Of a stretch of 64,000 nucleotides of DNA, positions 51,401-64,000 are shown one piece after another. The DNA comes from Sitta carolinensis (lineage: Eukaryota; Chordata; Aves; Passeriformes; Sittidae): NCBI GenBank assembly GCA_032173965.1, contig CM063284.1, positions 111,202,410 to 111,266,409 of the forward strand, in the 5' to 3' direction. The first letter of the stretch is position 1. Every line of letters starts with the position of its first letter. The notes below the pieces were generated by a model that was not told the DNA's origin, searched no databases, and worked only from the letters and a program-made list of their open reading frames with translations. The position numbers were made by a program, and so were the translations under genes.

Positions 51401-54400
51401 TATCCAGTTTCTGTGAAAAGCATAGAGATATTTCCATGGCATAAAACAAACACGTATGTATATGCCAGTAGATATAATTGCTTTAATCAAATACTGTGTG
51501 CCCCATAGCAACCTTAATCTGGCAGTGAGGAGCACTGGAAGTAAAGTTAACTGACTTGCTTTTTGAGATAAGGGGCATAACTAGGGAATTAATTTCTTTT
51601 ATTTGCTTAACTTGTTGTAAATTATACTGGTCTGAGTGGTAATAATTATTTTGAAAAACTATTTGAAGAATGTGCCAGCCCGTGGAATATTTTCCATACT
51701 GAGCATGAGAATAACATGGCTACACATACCTGTGGTCCTTATCCCACTGGCCTTCATCTGACCTCCATTTTCCATGTATAGGTTTCCCATGCATTTATCA
51801 GCATAGAACTGAATTAGGTTTTTTCACTGGGGAACCAGACAGTGCTCAATGTCGAAACTCTTTTTGTCATCCAAGGGTGACTGTGACTGTTCTTTCTGGA
51901 AGTGCCATCACTTTCCTGGATCTGGCAGGAAGACGGTGAAAATTTCAGTGCTCGGGGGCATCTTGAGTGGGTCCATGAGCTCTCAGCCACAGTCTGGTTT
52001 TATGGCTGTGTCTCTTCAGCTGGCACTTAATCATAACACTGTTAATCTTAGTTCTGCCTTTGAGATCCAGTACCACATGGTGATATTTGGTTGTTGATGG
52101 AATACTGAGAGACAGCAAAACAGCTGGCAAGAATATTTCTGGGAAGAAAGAAAAAATAGCGAGAACAAAACAGAAAATGAGGGCAGTATTGAATAGTGGG
52201 TCTGCATTTAGATGGATTTTTAATTTTTTTTATCTTCCCACCTGCAGTATTTTCTGTAAGGCAGAGTCTCTTATGGCAGCAAAAAGATACTATTACCCTT
52301 TCAGAAAGTGTAGACTTCGTGATACAGTCCAAGACTAGGTGCAGTAGAAGCATGGTAAAGTTTCATCCTCAGGGAAGATAATAAAAGAATTGAGCAGAGA
52401 GGCAAAGTGTTTGCTTTAAGTTTTGTCAGCCACTCATTTTGCTGCTTGAATTAGTAACTTTCAATACTCTTTTGCTATGTTTTCTGGCCTAGCATAGTCC
52501 TATTTCCTGTCCATGCCTACTCAAAGTTTTAGCTACTTGTGCTTTCCATGTGGACCTTGTTAACATTACAATTTTATTAAAATGCAACAGCAATTTGTAT
52601 GCAGCTATATTATCTAAACAGAAGTAAGCCAACAAAATTGCATAAATACATCTTTTATAATGGATATATGATTTTACCACATCTTAAAAATTGTTTGGTG
52701 ACTGTTAGACCAGGTTTTCAGTGATTTAAGAACCTGAAAAAGATTGCTTAGAAAAGTGTACCAGTGACTGCTAAGCTGCCACAGTTGTGTTCGTTGTGTG
52801 TCCTTAAGCCAGATGCCCTCTGACAGCACAGAAGAGAAACTCTCTGGAAGACTTTAAGAGACTTTCTAATCTAATGTGTGCTCTCCTGATCAGACATAGC
52901 CAGAAATTCTGAGTGCCCTGGAAGGACTACCTGCCTTCTGAAGTGAGAGGAGGAGCACGTGGATTACAGAGTGGATGGTACACATTCTGGTGCTCTCTAC
53001 TTGGTAATGCACTTGGGCTTAGTAGGGCCAAGCATTTTTTCAAAACTCTTTGGTTTTTTTTAACCTTTACAGATTTAAATAAAAATGGCAGTCCCAGAAA
53101 AAGTTTAGAATGAAAAAGGTGAAATCTACTTGCATCTCAATTTTTTCATGTGTTCTGTGACCAGTTTATAAAATTAGGGAGCTGTATACTCATACATCAG
53201 ACTTGTGTTCATTACTGTCATTACACGATCAGTTGTGGTCATGGTCTGTGGCAGCAGGAGGTATTATATAGACCACTGTCACGACAGGATGAGCCTGAGA
53301 CATAGAAAAATTCACATGATGCTTTTGACAATCAGCTTTTCTGTTAGCTTATGTCCTTACTGGTGTGGAGGCAAACGGTGGTGGGTGTGATGAACAGATG
53401 AGCCCTATGAGGCCAAATAGTAGTTCTGCTCATCATGGTACCCCATGTCCAGGAGTGCATGTTGGGTGGGAGAGCAGAAAGGCTGAACAAACACAGACTG
53501 ATTCTACCCTGGATTAACCTGGCAGCCTTCAGCAAACTTTAATTTAAGGACTTCCAAGGGTAGAGGTTGCATTTCTGCACTTGGCAACATTTCTTTTAAA
53601 ATGCACTTAAGCAAGTTTTTATGGGAAAGGCAGTAATTTAGATTCACTTTAAAATGAGTGCTCCAGTAGTGGAAACAAGCTTTGAAATAAGATTCTGTAA
53701 TGCTGCTTGGCTCTGCATAGCTTATTGCCCAAACAGTATCTGGATGATGAAGCTGTGTTTAAATAAGATTCTTTAAAAGATTTTCAGCCCACATGGACAT
53801 GTAACCACAATGTAGAAAACAGATATGAATGTTTTGGTAGATGCTGGAAGAGGGTGGTAGTGTAGGAATTTGGAGGTCAACAGTGATAAAGAAGAAATGG
53901 AAAGACAAGTGATCTGGGGATAAGGTTCCCTAAAGAAAATATTAATACTCTTTCCCCGGATTTAGGGCGCTGGGGTTTTTGCTGTGTACGTCAGTAACAC
54001 AGGTGTAGGGCTGTGCAAGCCAAGTCCCTGTTTGTGCTATTCACCTCCTCAGTAGTCAACAGAGGGACTGCTAACAGTGTTAGCCGAAGGTCAGGGGATC
54101 TGACCCTCTCCTCTGGGATGGCAGCTCTGTTCTCTGGCAGGCATCCCGGGGTGCTGGGAGGCAACGTGGTCTGCACAATCTCTCTGCCTCTTGACCAGAG
54201 ACAGTCAGGGTCACAGACGTGAATATTATCTTTGTGACGCTTCAAGCAGGCAAACAGATAATATATTTTTTTTTAAGGAATGTTGCATGCAGTCAGTTGA
54301 ATGTAAAAATGTCATATCAGATCTTTCAAGAGCTTGTTCCCTTGAGGGGATGTTGCGCCAGCTCACCCACCCGCCAGGGCAGAGGCAAGGCAGGGAAAGG

Positions 54401-54403
54401 AGC

Positions 54404-54450
54404 GCACACACATGTGCCTGCACTTTTGTGTGTATGTGCACACACATGTG
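54404..54450 (+). repeat. CA/TG-rich repeat with 13-bp direct copies
   Basis: The 13-mer gcacacacatgtg occurs at 54404-54416 and 54438-54450, with a TG-rich segment between that is partly complementary to both. Alternating purine-pyrimidine sequence of this kind can adopt left-handed DNA. Confidence 0.75.
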
Positions 54451-57400
54451 AGACTCATGAACTGGCCTCTTTTCCCTGGATGAGTCCCTGTGTATTCCTT
54501 CTGATGTTAACTAAGCCAGGGAACTCCTCTTTTTTCCTGTACCGTAGTCTGGGAATCATGCCCTGGACATTTTTCAGCTGAGCACATTTACATACAGGAA
54601 ATCAGCCCAGAGACTCTTCTTTGAACAGTATTTGTACTAGACAGTTTCACAGTGGTTTCAGGTATAGATAGAGAGGAGTGTAAAGAATGCAAGTAACTTT
54701 GTTTTAAAAACTGATGTTTAAATACATGTCAGAATACAATACCCTAAATATGTGTACTTGTAGAACTTAAAGCAATACTGATGTAGTATCATTGCATTTA
54801 TATATGGTTTTTTCCATATCCTGCTTAGTGATGCAGTTGAGCGAGGGAATCATTTTTATTTAGGTCCATATTGAATTGTAGATGAATGAGAGTATGAAGC
54901 AGAGAACCAGCATCAGGAGCAGCAGTGCAGGAAGGGCTTGGCAGGACAGCTGCAGACTAGGATCCACTCCTTGGGAAAGGAGATGTAAGAGAAGCTGGCC
55001 CTTGCCTGGATGAACAAGAGGATACTCTTTTAAATAAAAGATGAAATAAATGTATAAGCAATCAGGGGGAGTCTTGCTACTACAGTGGGTAAAAATGATG
55101 AATTTCAGCTTATATATGAGGATCATTGTCTGCTGGCACAAACTTGTTTCTTTTGGAGTGTAGAAGATGGTTTCTTACCACTAGTGTTTCAGCTGTAGTG
55201 GGAGAAAAGGTGGGTCATTTTGGTGGAACTTGATAATTTTGTCTTCTTTTTTTCTTCTCTCCTGGTTTTGCCTGTGATAGCCTATGACTCGACTCGAAAC
55301 CAGAGGACATTCAGATCCTGTGTACATCACATAAAGCCTGGAATATTGTACAGTGATACTGTGTTTGCTGTTATTTTAATGAAGGTACATAGAGAGTGGA
55401 AAGTATTGAAAAGAAAAATGAAATGCATGATTCCTTTATAAGAAGTCATTCAGCATTCCTTCTTCAGGTTAATATTTCTCAGGTTTTCAAATCTGGCTGC
55501 AAAATTCCTGCTTCCAAAACTTGATATACAGCTTCCAAGCTTAAGAATAGGGATGCCATCCTTCGTTAAACACTATGGGATATATTTAAGCCCTTGATTA
55601 ACTCACAGTTGTTTGCGTAGGAAATGTGTGTGTGGTGGAGTTGTTTCACCCTTTATTGCATAAACATTTCTCTGGACTGGCAAATTTTGCTGTTGTTCTT
55701 GGAATGTCATTCTCACTTTAAACTTCAGGGGTTTTGCCAGGGCCAAGATGTCTGTGATGGCACACCTTCCACCTTATGTCTCTCACACCAGTTTTCTCCG
55801 AAATCTGTATGTTTTCACAGGTGTTTTCCCACAACTTCAAAGACTTTGTTTCTGTTTTTTTGGCAGGGGAGGGTGGTGTGCAATAGTGAGATACCTGTGC
55901 TCCAGAATGCTCCTCTCCCTTGGAAGTGGTTTGCTTCCACAGAGAGTTTTAGATGAAGTCGTTTGTCAGAAAACTGTCCCTTGTGTAATAATAAGTCACA
56001 TTGCTGCAAGGACTCTTCCCAGTTTCAGAGGTTATTGATGGTCCTTTTTTTTGGCAGGTGTGTTTGTATCAGTGTTGTAGAGGTTTTACTCTGATCGTGC
56101 TTCAAGCAATGACTTGAGTTGCAGTTCTGTTTTCTTAGATTCTTTAAAAATACAGATCTCTTTCTTGTTCTGAAAAAGTTATTCTTAGGTTTTATTTTTG
56201 TAATATGTCTGGTATTTTCCCACTTCTTTCAGCTTGGCTTATAATTAGTGTTGATCGATTAGTTTTAGAGTTGTGTTCATATGAGTATGCAACATATAGA
56301 ACTGTGACAGGTAAACTTGGCTTATTGGGTTGGTAGATGTTGAAGCATGTTAAATATAATAAGTAGAGGCAGAGCTATATGGGGTTTTTGGGGGGACTTT
56401 CTTTAATAATAATAAGGGCTTTCATCTTTCCACTATACCACTAACTTTTTTCTCTCTGAAGCATAAAAGTTTGTTTCTTTCTAAAGATAAATATTCTTTG
56501 AAATAGAAAAGTAAACCTAGAATATGCCGGAGCTGTGTAGACTCTGAAGTCTAATGGGATCACAAAAAACAATCTAGGGGTTCATCCATCTCATTGCATT
56601 ATTGATTCTGCTCTGCAGAGCAGCCCTCTTACATGAATCTGAAAAAGAAATTTGGGCATATCAGAATAGTGTGATGCAGTATGAAAACTCTCACAAATCT
56701 CTGATGTGATCTGGTTACTAAGTGACATTGCAGCTATTCAGTGAAATTAAACAAGCCAAGTTAGCAGTTTCCTGTAGACCATATAAAATTTCAATATTAG
56801 AATTAGAATTTTTTGCTTCTTCTGTACAATTATGCCTTTAAAGTAATGAAGGAATATTAAGATTGCTCTGGATTGAGAAAAGAAAAAGAACAATGTTAAG
56901 GAGAATGTTGAATTTAAATATTATTTCTCCAAGTGTTTTTCCTTGTTTTGACTGAGAGAGCTATGCCACAGAATCCACCTATGGTGATTTAATGGAGAAG
57001 ATATATGGTATTTCATAGAAGCAAAATGAAGCTCTGAAAGTTATTCTTGTGAGTGATAACTTCAAAGTACATGCACTGTTGAGGGCTGTTTTCTAACCTA
57101 AAAAGAAGACAGGTGCTTTGTTTATCACATACGATCAGTGTTTCTGTGGCAGGCTGAGATGCTGAACTTCTTCCCTTGCACAGAAAGTTTCACTTAGGCG
57201 TTGTCTACGCCAGGATGTTTCGGTAAAGAAGTTTCCACTCTGGTCACTAGCATTGCTGTCTTTTCACAGATTGATGATTGTTGTGAGTGGATTACTCTAG
57301 AAGGGACTTTGCCTAAAAGAGGTTTCTGTGCTACCTGACTTATCCACACCACCTTTATCTTTGTTACACAGTTATCAATAGTGGCAGCAAATATAGCAAA

Positions 57401-58799
57401 GGATTTTTCTCAGCTCAGTTAATCTGAAGTGTATCACAGTGGAGGTAAACTTGGTCTATAAAATGCCTGTGGAGCTCTGCAGGACAGCTTTCTGTACCAG
57501 CGCCTCAGTCACTTCCCCTTGCCTGATGCTGTCCTTTGAGACCTCCAGGCTGCTTGAAGCAGAGTTCGGCCAGCTGAGAAGGAGTGTTCTGCTTTGCTGT
57601 TGTGCTCTCTTGTGCTCAGAGTAAGCTCTCACTACCTTTTGTGATTCTCAGTTGTGTTACCAGAGAACCCAGCACTACTGCTGCTTTCATCTACTCTTCC
57701 TGTGCTTGTTGCATTGGATTTGTCTTTTTATAAAAAGTGACCTCACCAGAAGAGAACATAATTTGGTCTTGCTTCATGACCTGGAAAAGAAACAATAGGA
57801 AATGTCCAGAAATGAGTACCAGAAGAAGATAGGAGTATAATGATGGAAGATTTTTTTGTTATTTAGTAGTTGTGCTAGAGGGTTTTTAGCACTTTCTGAA
57901 GTTTGCACAGGGATAGTTATTTGTTCTTGCTATTTGTGCATGCAAGACTGGACTCGTAAAGAGTCTTTACCAGTAGCAAATGCCAAATGTCTATGGAAGA
58001 AAAAAATAGTATTCTTAATAATTGCTGCAAAACATTGAAAATACACTTTAAAATGGCAATTGTCTGTTAAAATTTCTCCAGTAATCCTCCAAACCTGAAT
58101 GAACCAAGTACCCTGACGCTCCATACCTTGGTGAGAATTTCTCAAGTTCAAGTTCTTCACTATAACACATGGCACTCAGCTGCTTGGGTGGATATTACAG
58201 AGTTCTTCTGGTGTGAAAAGCAGCTTGTCTTGATGCTGCAGGAGTGGTGACATTGTGTGTAAGGTGGCAGAGTGGCAAAACTCCTCGCCTTTCATCCACT
58301 GGCAGAGGAGTTGTTGGTGTAACCTGTTGCGTCAAATCTCCATGGTATTTTTCTTCTCAATGAAGAAAATAAAGAATTGGACACCTTCTGTACAACAGAA
58401 CACTATGCAAGTTTTCTTTCTGTTCAATGGTGTGCTGTTATCCTCACAATCCTATGGACAGGGGAACGTGTTCATACTCCTAGTGCTCTAGAACTGGAGT
58501 AGAGAGGCTGGAGTAGGGACTTGGGCTCTCCTACTAGGAAATTGTAGGTAAATGTGGAGTGCACATATGAAATTATGGACTCTGGATTGTTGGTATCCAG
58601 GAACATGTGTTTTAGTGTTCCAATAGCTTCATTAATATGTCAGCGTAGCCTTCACGTAATGATCAGAAAAATACATGGTAAAATAAGACTTTTCTAGTGT
58701 GACTAGAAATGGAATCAAAAATGTCTTGATGTCACTGTAGAAATTCATGGTGCATTTCTACATTAGGATTTCAGTCTTCCAAATCAAAGGTATGTAGCA

Positions 58800-59275
58800 G
58801 AAGTGGAAAAATATCAGAGACGTGTAACAGGAAGAGATGTATGGAGCAGCTTCCCTGAGAACTGAGAAATGACCAGGATGACTAGGGCTCTTCACCTTGG
58901 GAAAGCAGTGGCTGGGAGAGGATGTGATAAAGGTCTGTATTAGGAAGTGCATCAGGAAGGATGACTGTTCACTGCCTCTTAAAAACAAGAAGTGGGGGGC
59001 AGCAATGTAACCACTAGGTGACAGATCAAAAAAAATGAAAGGAAGTGGTTTCTCAGCTGCGTGTAATTAGACCGTAGAGCATGGTGGATGCTGCAGGATG
59101 TTATGGATGCCGTCAATGTACAAGTGGTCAAAAAGCAGACACATAAGTTCCTGGAAGAAAAGTCTACCAAAGACTGTTAGATACAGAGATATTACTTCTG
59201 CCTTAGGAAGTCCCTAAGCTGAAAGTTTTTAGAAGTCACCAGAGAGGGTTCTGGAGAACTTTCACTAGATGCTTG
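58800..59275 (+). mobile_element. Ancient CR1-clade LINE 3' end (reptile-type family)
   Basis: This segment follows, in order, the 3' end of an old sauropsid CR1 family also abundant in turtles and crocodilians. Seen: the block ctcttcaccttgggaaagc, then gatatgataaaggtct-like sequence (gatgtgataaaggtctgta), then gttcactgcctctt, then aggaagtggtttctcagc, then gctgcaggatgttatggatgc, then aagttcctggaagaaaagtc, and finally aggaagtccctaagctg. These are spaced as in the family I remember. The terminal part with the usual taggctagatgg-type end is missing or unrecognisable. It is not the same subfamily as the CR1 tail near 10.7 kb. Limits are approximate. Confidence 0.82.
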
Positions 59276-61731
59276 CTTTTATTTTCATAGTCTTCAAATA
59301 TTTGCTGTTTGCTGCTCTAAGCTAGAGTGTGGGGTAGGTGGGCCTCTGATCTCACACCAGGACAGCCGTTTTTGTTCTCTGTAGCACTCACCACAAGTTT
59401 TAACATGATGTCACTTTGCAGTTTTCTTGCTTCCTTTTTTCTCCGCCTTTCAGAATCCCTCTGGTATGTCCCTGGACTTTGAGGTGGCTCCCTCAGACAC
59501 CTCAAACCCTACGTGCAGTTTAGCACTGGGAACAGAGGGAAGAAGTCATCTGAATAATGAGCTCATGGCTAGTCAGACACAAGTTGATATATGGGGTAAA
59601 CACACAGATTGGAATTCTTTCATAACATCTTGATTTTGAAAAGATAACCACGATATTTATATCTCCCTAGTTACTTGTAACACCCTCATACCACGGGGGG
59701 AAGTGTTTTTGTTCTGTTTTTAAAGCAACATTCCCATTTAATGCTTCATTATGTGCAGGTTTTTTAATACTAATTGTTTTGTGTCCAACTTAGGTATTAA
59801 AAAATTCTCGGCATCCCAGTTGGAGTAGATTTTTAGTGAATTCTCTCAGAAGTATTACCCCAGTAAGCTCAAGAGACTGTCTCCATGCCAGTTTGTACGT
59901 AAGCACAGCCTGTGAGTGGAATTTTATGTTTTGGTGGTGCCAAAGGTTAAGCCTTATCATGATGAATTTGGGTCCAAAATGCTAGCAATTTCAGGTGCTT
60001 TCTTCATAGCCAAAATAACTGCCTGGAAAGTGCTGAGAAACTTCCCTACTTTTCAGTCTTGGTAAAGCCTGGTATTACAGTAATTTCCTGGAGGTGGATG
60101 AGATTTGCTTTGATATCCATCTGTGCTTTCCTACTTCAGAAGACCTGTACATCCCCTTCAGTTAGCACACAGTGCAGCTCCCTGTGGAGGTGAGAGCACT
60201 GGGTGTGTGGTATAATAGTGCTTAATGTTAACCACAAGCTTTTTATAGCAGAGCTCTTCTTAAATGTGAACATTTCCATACAACATTTTTTCATGCTACA
60301 GGGTGTCAGATTTCAAAAGGCAGCACTATGGCAAGCCAGTGGTTAGTTTATATGATTACTCTGAAATTAGTAAAATGATATAGTGATAAAAATGTTGGCT
60401 TTGTGTACTGTAATTTCTTCCTGGAGTGATTTCTTAGGTTTACAAGTAATTTTGTTGGAAAGTACAATCATATTTTGCAGAAAGAACTCAAACTGCAGTA
60501 GAAAAGATTTATTTTCATTACTTGTGTTGTTTTACTGATTTTCTTAGTTTGCTTTGTACTCAAGGTTCAGTGACAAATTGTAACATATTGGGCTATAACA
60601 AATTATACATTTAACAGCTATACATTCTTTTCTTTGTGTCTTGTATTCATGGAATGAGTCCTCAGACAAAATATTTTTCCATTTGGGGGACAAAACAAGT
60701 ATCTAGCTGTTCTATTCACAAAGAAAATACATCATACTTTAAAAGCAGAAATTTTAACTTTTTATTGCTATGTCCTCTGCAGACCTGCTTTTCTGAGGTG
60801 TTGAAGCCACATTTCTTTGGAAACCTGACACAGCTGAGAATTGTATATTTGCCATATGTCTCTGGACATTGATCTGGATGGTTCGTGCTACTTTTCCATA
60901 GCGAAAAGAAAAAAGTACAGTCAGCCTTGGGAACCTGCGCCACCATAATCCATTGCTTTGAATAAGATAATTTCAAAGAAAGAGATACCAGATGATTCTT
61001 TTTTCCCTGTCTTTGATGTTGGGGCATGAGAAGAAGTTTTGTACTGTGAAAGTGTGAACTCAGAATTGCAGCATCCATGCAGCATTACAGTGCAGTAAAG
61101 GATGCTGCAGGCTCACACACAAGTGGTGAGATTACTCGCTCATGGATGAAAATTCTGTGTTTGGGAAATCTCTAGGCATGGCAGAAAGCAGGTGTGTCAA
61201 AAATGGCTTGTTGATTTGGGATGTATACTGAGAAGATAGTTACTGTCCTTGGGTAATAGGTGGGCTGAGATTTGTCTGAACTTGTTAAGTTTTTTTGGAT
61301 TTTGGGAGGATTTGTTTCTTAATTATTATCATTAACTCAATGTTCAGGCATTTCTTGGACATTTCACAGATAAAGCATTGCAAATGCCACACAACCCTAA
61401 GCAAGAGGCAGCATGAGCAACTTCCTCTACATTGGATAAAACAAATGATTCCTAGGAAGTCAGGGATGAGCCCTATATGTTGTTCCTGTGGTCATACTTC
61501 TGGGCAACAGTGTAAGGCTCTGGCACGCTCTTGTCTACATGTGCTACTGTTGTGTTACTTGTTGGATGTTAAACCTGTTTTATGCAGAAATCATTATTCT
61601 GAGACTTGAGAATAGCCTGTTTCATAATTACAGTGCAAGTTGTAGGTCACTGAAATGTTAAGAATGTTCATTTAATACGGCGTACTATTAAAAAAAAAAT
61701 TCTAGGCATTTTACACTCTGTAAAGGAAAAG

Positions 61732-61745
61732 AAAAAAAAAAAAAA
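61732..61745 (+). repeat. Poly-A (14) with A-rich flanks
   Basis: Fourteen A after aaaggaaaag, followed by cacaacaaaaacc. Low complexity; no element recognised upstream. Confidence 0.88.
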
Positions 61746-63400
61746 CACAACAAAAACCAAAAGCCCAGTAAAATACCCAGGGAGAGTGAACAGAAAAATA
61801 TGTTCTCTAATTTAAAGTGATCCAGAGTCTTCTCGAGTTCATGAACCAGCACCACTGTTTGATGTCAGCAGAACTGAGCGGAAATGTGTGGTTTGTGAGC
61901 TCGCTGCTGCCGTGGAGTCACAACTCCTCACTGGCTGTGGAGGGGCTGTGCAGGGCAGACCACAGTGCAAACCTGCTGATTGTTTGGCCCCAGGATTAAG
62001 ACCCTGCCTCAAGTGGAAACGTCAGCTCCTTTACCCAGTGCCATGCTGAGCGTTCTGCAGCTTTTCACATCTCGGATGGAGACAGACCACAATTAACATA
62101 GATGTGGACAAATTTGTCTTCTGCCTACTTGGCCTGATAGCCTCCATCGTAGAAGGGAGGAAGAGAAAAAGCAAGCTATGTTCTTGGACAGAGAAGCAAG
62201 CTGCTGCTGGAAAAGAAAAAAACAATAGCATTATTGCCTCATGTTCCTTTAGCATGTGACCAGTTACGGCAAATGCTGATTGTCTACATACCAGGAAAAA
62301 GAATGCTCCGTAGTATAAAAGTTCCCAGTCTCTACTTCAGGTCATTACTAAGGTCTAAAGGTGGTTACTAAGGAAGTCAATCCAACTTTTCAATAAAACT
62401 TTGCTGAGCAAGAAAAAAATCAGAGAGGACAAGAGATTGTTTCAGAGGGGTTTATAATCTGGACTGAGCTTTACTTTTTTTTCTGTCATCTTTGGAGTAG
62501 CTGAATGAGATGATGTCTCTCATTCTTTGAAAACTAGCAGTGTCTAAGAGGATGCTGCAGATTGTATTCTGTATTCTTGAGTAAGGCTGCTTCTGGGTAT
62601 AGAGAATGTGCAGCTGGAACAGATGCTTAAGGTGAGGTGATCGGTCATGGTGTCTCAGGCACCGGGGCAGCACATGCAAATATTGCTTGGAGAAGTTGGG
62701 ATTTTTCTTTTCCCAACTCTTCCAGCATGATAGGCTTTCTTTGCTCTGTTCATACCTTTTAAACCGACAGAAAGAATTTAAGGTATACATGTGACTCTAA
62801 CATGATTGCCTTTGTTGCAAAGAGAACAGTATGAACAATATACACTGGCAATGCAGAGATTTCTGCCATGATGACAGTCGAAGTTCCCATTCCACAGAGC
62901 TTGCTTTTGCTGAGCAGTACTAGAAAGAATTTCTGGGAAAAGAGTTTTCATTCAATTAATTGATACTATTTTAATAATTCTATTCTCATATTGAAGAATA
63001 TATATGAAACTTGGTAATAAGGTTAATAAACAATACAATTACTCTATGTTTTTTTTGCAAAATATAAATAATTTTATGTTTTCTATACGTACATATATGT
63101 ATAAAATATGTCCATTTAGCCATCTACCTGTACACAAAATAGTGAGCTTATTACAGACTTTTTTCTTATTTCTTTCACTTCCATTTATTTCTATTTATTC
63201 CTGGTTCTTTTCATTGTGAGGTGTCTGTCCATTGAGTAGTAGGGAAGATTTAAGTAGATGTATGTGAATATTTCTCTGATGTAGCTGAAGAATTACTGCT
63301 GAGTCTGTGCATATCTATGCAGGTCTAAAACAAACAATTTCTTCAGGAGAGTGTTTTTAGTGAACTAATTGCAAATAAATAAGAGGCTTCTCCTGAAAGC

Positions 63401-63412
63401 ATATATATATAT
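63401..63412 (+). repeat. Short AT microsatellite
   Basis: Six AT units. Confidence 0.85.
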
Positions 63413-64000
63413 CCCCATTTTTGCTTTGTGGAAATGCCAAGTAGCCATTAGTTCATGCATTACCTGTGTAAAGGTATGATGAAATAATGAGTACTTGACC
63501 AAGAAAGCTCTTAGCAATTATAAAAGTACTCGAGACATAGAATGCAAAAGCATAGCAAAACCAAGGGACACGTCATTTGGGTATCAGTAAAACCTACCTG
63601 CCTTTAAAAATACCAAAAAAAAGCTGGTCACATATCTGCTCAGGAAAATAAAAATAAAACCATAAACCTCAAAGTTTCTGCAAATGATTTGCTACTAACG
63701 TCAGTGGTTTTTTTTAGAGAATGAGATGTTTTAGATCAAACAAACATTCTTCTGACATTAGTGATGTAATGGTCTCGTGTTCAGAAAGATTTCCTGTTTA
63801 CTTTGGGTCTGAACACAGACATCTCAAGAAAGAAGGTGCTAAAATTTTCATTACACATCTGCATATAAAGACAGTCCAAACTGTTCCAAGATCTGTAGTA
63901 AATTTTATATACATTTCTGTTCTCTAGAAAAAAGTGGGTAAGTAACAGTTGGAAAATCTCATAAAATCAGAGAGTCTCAGTTTGCTGACCAAGCTAATTC

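Larger units (their letters stand above)
31501..58799 (+). other. Long intronic block without genes
   Basis: No exon or mobile element could be supported over these 27 kb. Holdings are poly-T and T-rich tracts, two small hairpins and the CA/TG repeat. Patches of higher GC content lie at about 32060-33030, 46020-46370, 49080-49480, 50040-50250 and 54000-54240. These patches could be conserved non-coding elements or very old unrecognised repeats. Confidence 0.6.
14250..64000 (+). other. SPIDR: Large SPIDR intron, 5' part (at least 49.7 kb)
   Basis: The intron starts with the donor gtgagtaag and continues to the window edge. The next exon should begin with a G completing the Trp codon, followed by codons close to Gln-Lys-Leu. 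I read for such an acceptor plus reading frame and saw none. Very long introns are usual for vertebrate SPIDR. Sub-regions are annotated separately. A small exon missed by eye cannot be excluded. Confidence 0.75.
59276..64000 (+). other. Intronic block to the window edge
   Basis: AT-rich, with a poly-A tract and a short AT repeat. A GC-richer patch at about 61830-62060 stands out. No exon seen; the antisense open frames at 60716-61078 and 62452-62790 match nothing I know. Confidence 0.65.

Noticed and set aside
58082..58130. Possible 49-nt exon between ctccag and gtgaga
   Set aside because: Open in one frame with a fair donor, but the polypyrimidine tract is weak, the peptide is unlike SPIDR, and 49 nt would shift the frame.
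1..64000. tRNA genes, CRISPR arrays, bacterial operons
   Set aside because: No internal tRNA promoter box with a cloverleaf, no regularly spaced repeats, and no dense coding; the sequence is vertebrate intron.

Overview
The window looks like bird (at least sauropsid) nuclear DNA. It is AT-rich with sparse genes, CR1-type LINE fragments are the only recognisable dispersed repeats, and I see no mammalian L1 or Alu sequence and no bacterial gene organisation. It lies almost wholly inside one large gene on the + strand. Two short internal coding exons, 984-1084 (101 nt) and 14030-14249 (220 nt), have consensus splice sites and complementary phases. Together they encode a continuous stretch that I recognise as SPIDR (KIAA0146), the scaffold protein involved in DNA repair that works with RAD51 and BLM in homologous recombination. 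The identification rests on remembered family sequence, not on a search.

Layout. 1-983 is the 3' end of an upstream SPIDR intron. 1085-14029 is a complete intron of 12,945 bp. It holds a decayed minus-strand CR1 reverse-transcriptase fragment (about 2530-3175, perhaps more), a CR1 3' tail on the + strand (about 10600-10735) and several T-rich tracts. 14250-64000 is intron to the window edge, at least 49.7 kb; I found no convincing next exon. In it are two CpG-rich islands (about 25210-25950 and 30955-31500), the second with a palindromic CRE and a TEAD-like dyad, a very old CR1-clade 3' end (about 58800-59275), microsatellites, homopolymer runs and small hairpins. Several GC-richer patches of a few hundred bases could be conserved non-coding elements, but sequence alone cannot show that.

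All open reading frames of 60-190 codons other than the two containing the exons look like chance openings: none resembles a known family to me, and several lack an ATG. I found no tRNA, rRNA, CRISPR array, recognisable retroviral LTR or second protein-coding gene. The parts most worth following up are the two intronic CpG islands, an in-frame tandem splice acceptor before the 220-nt exon, and the layered history of the CR1 copies.
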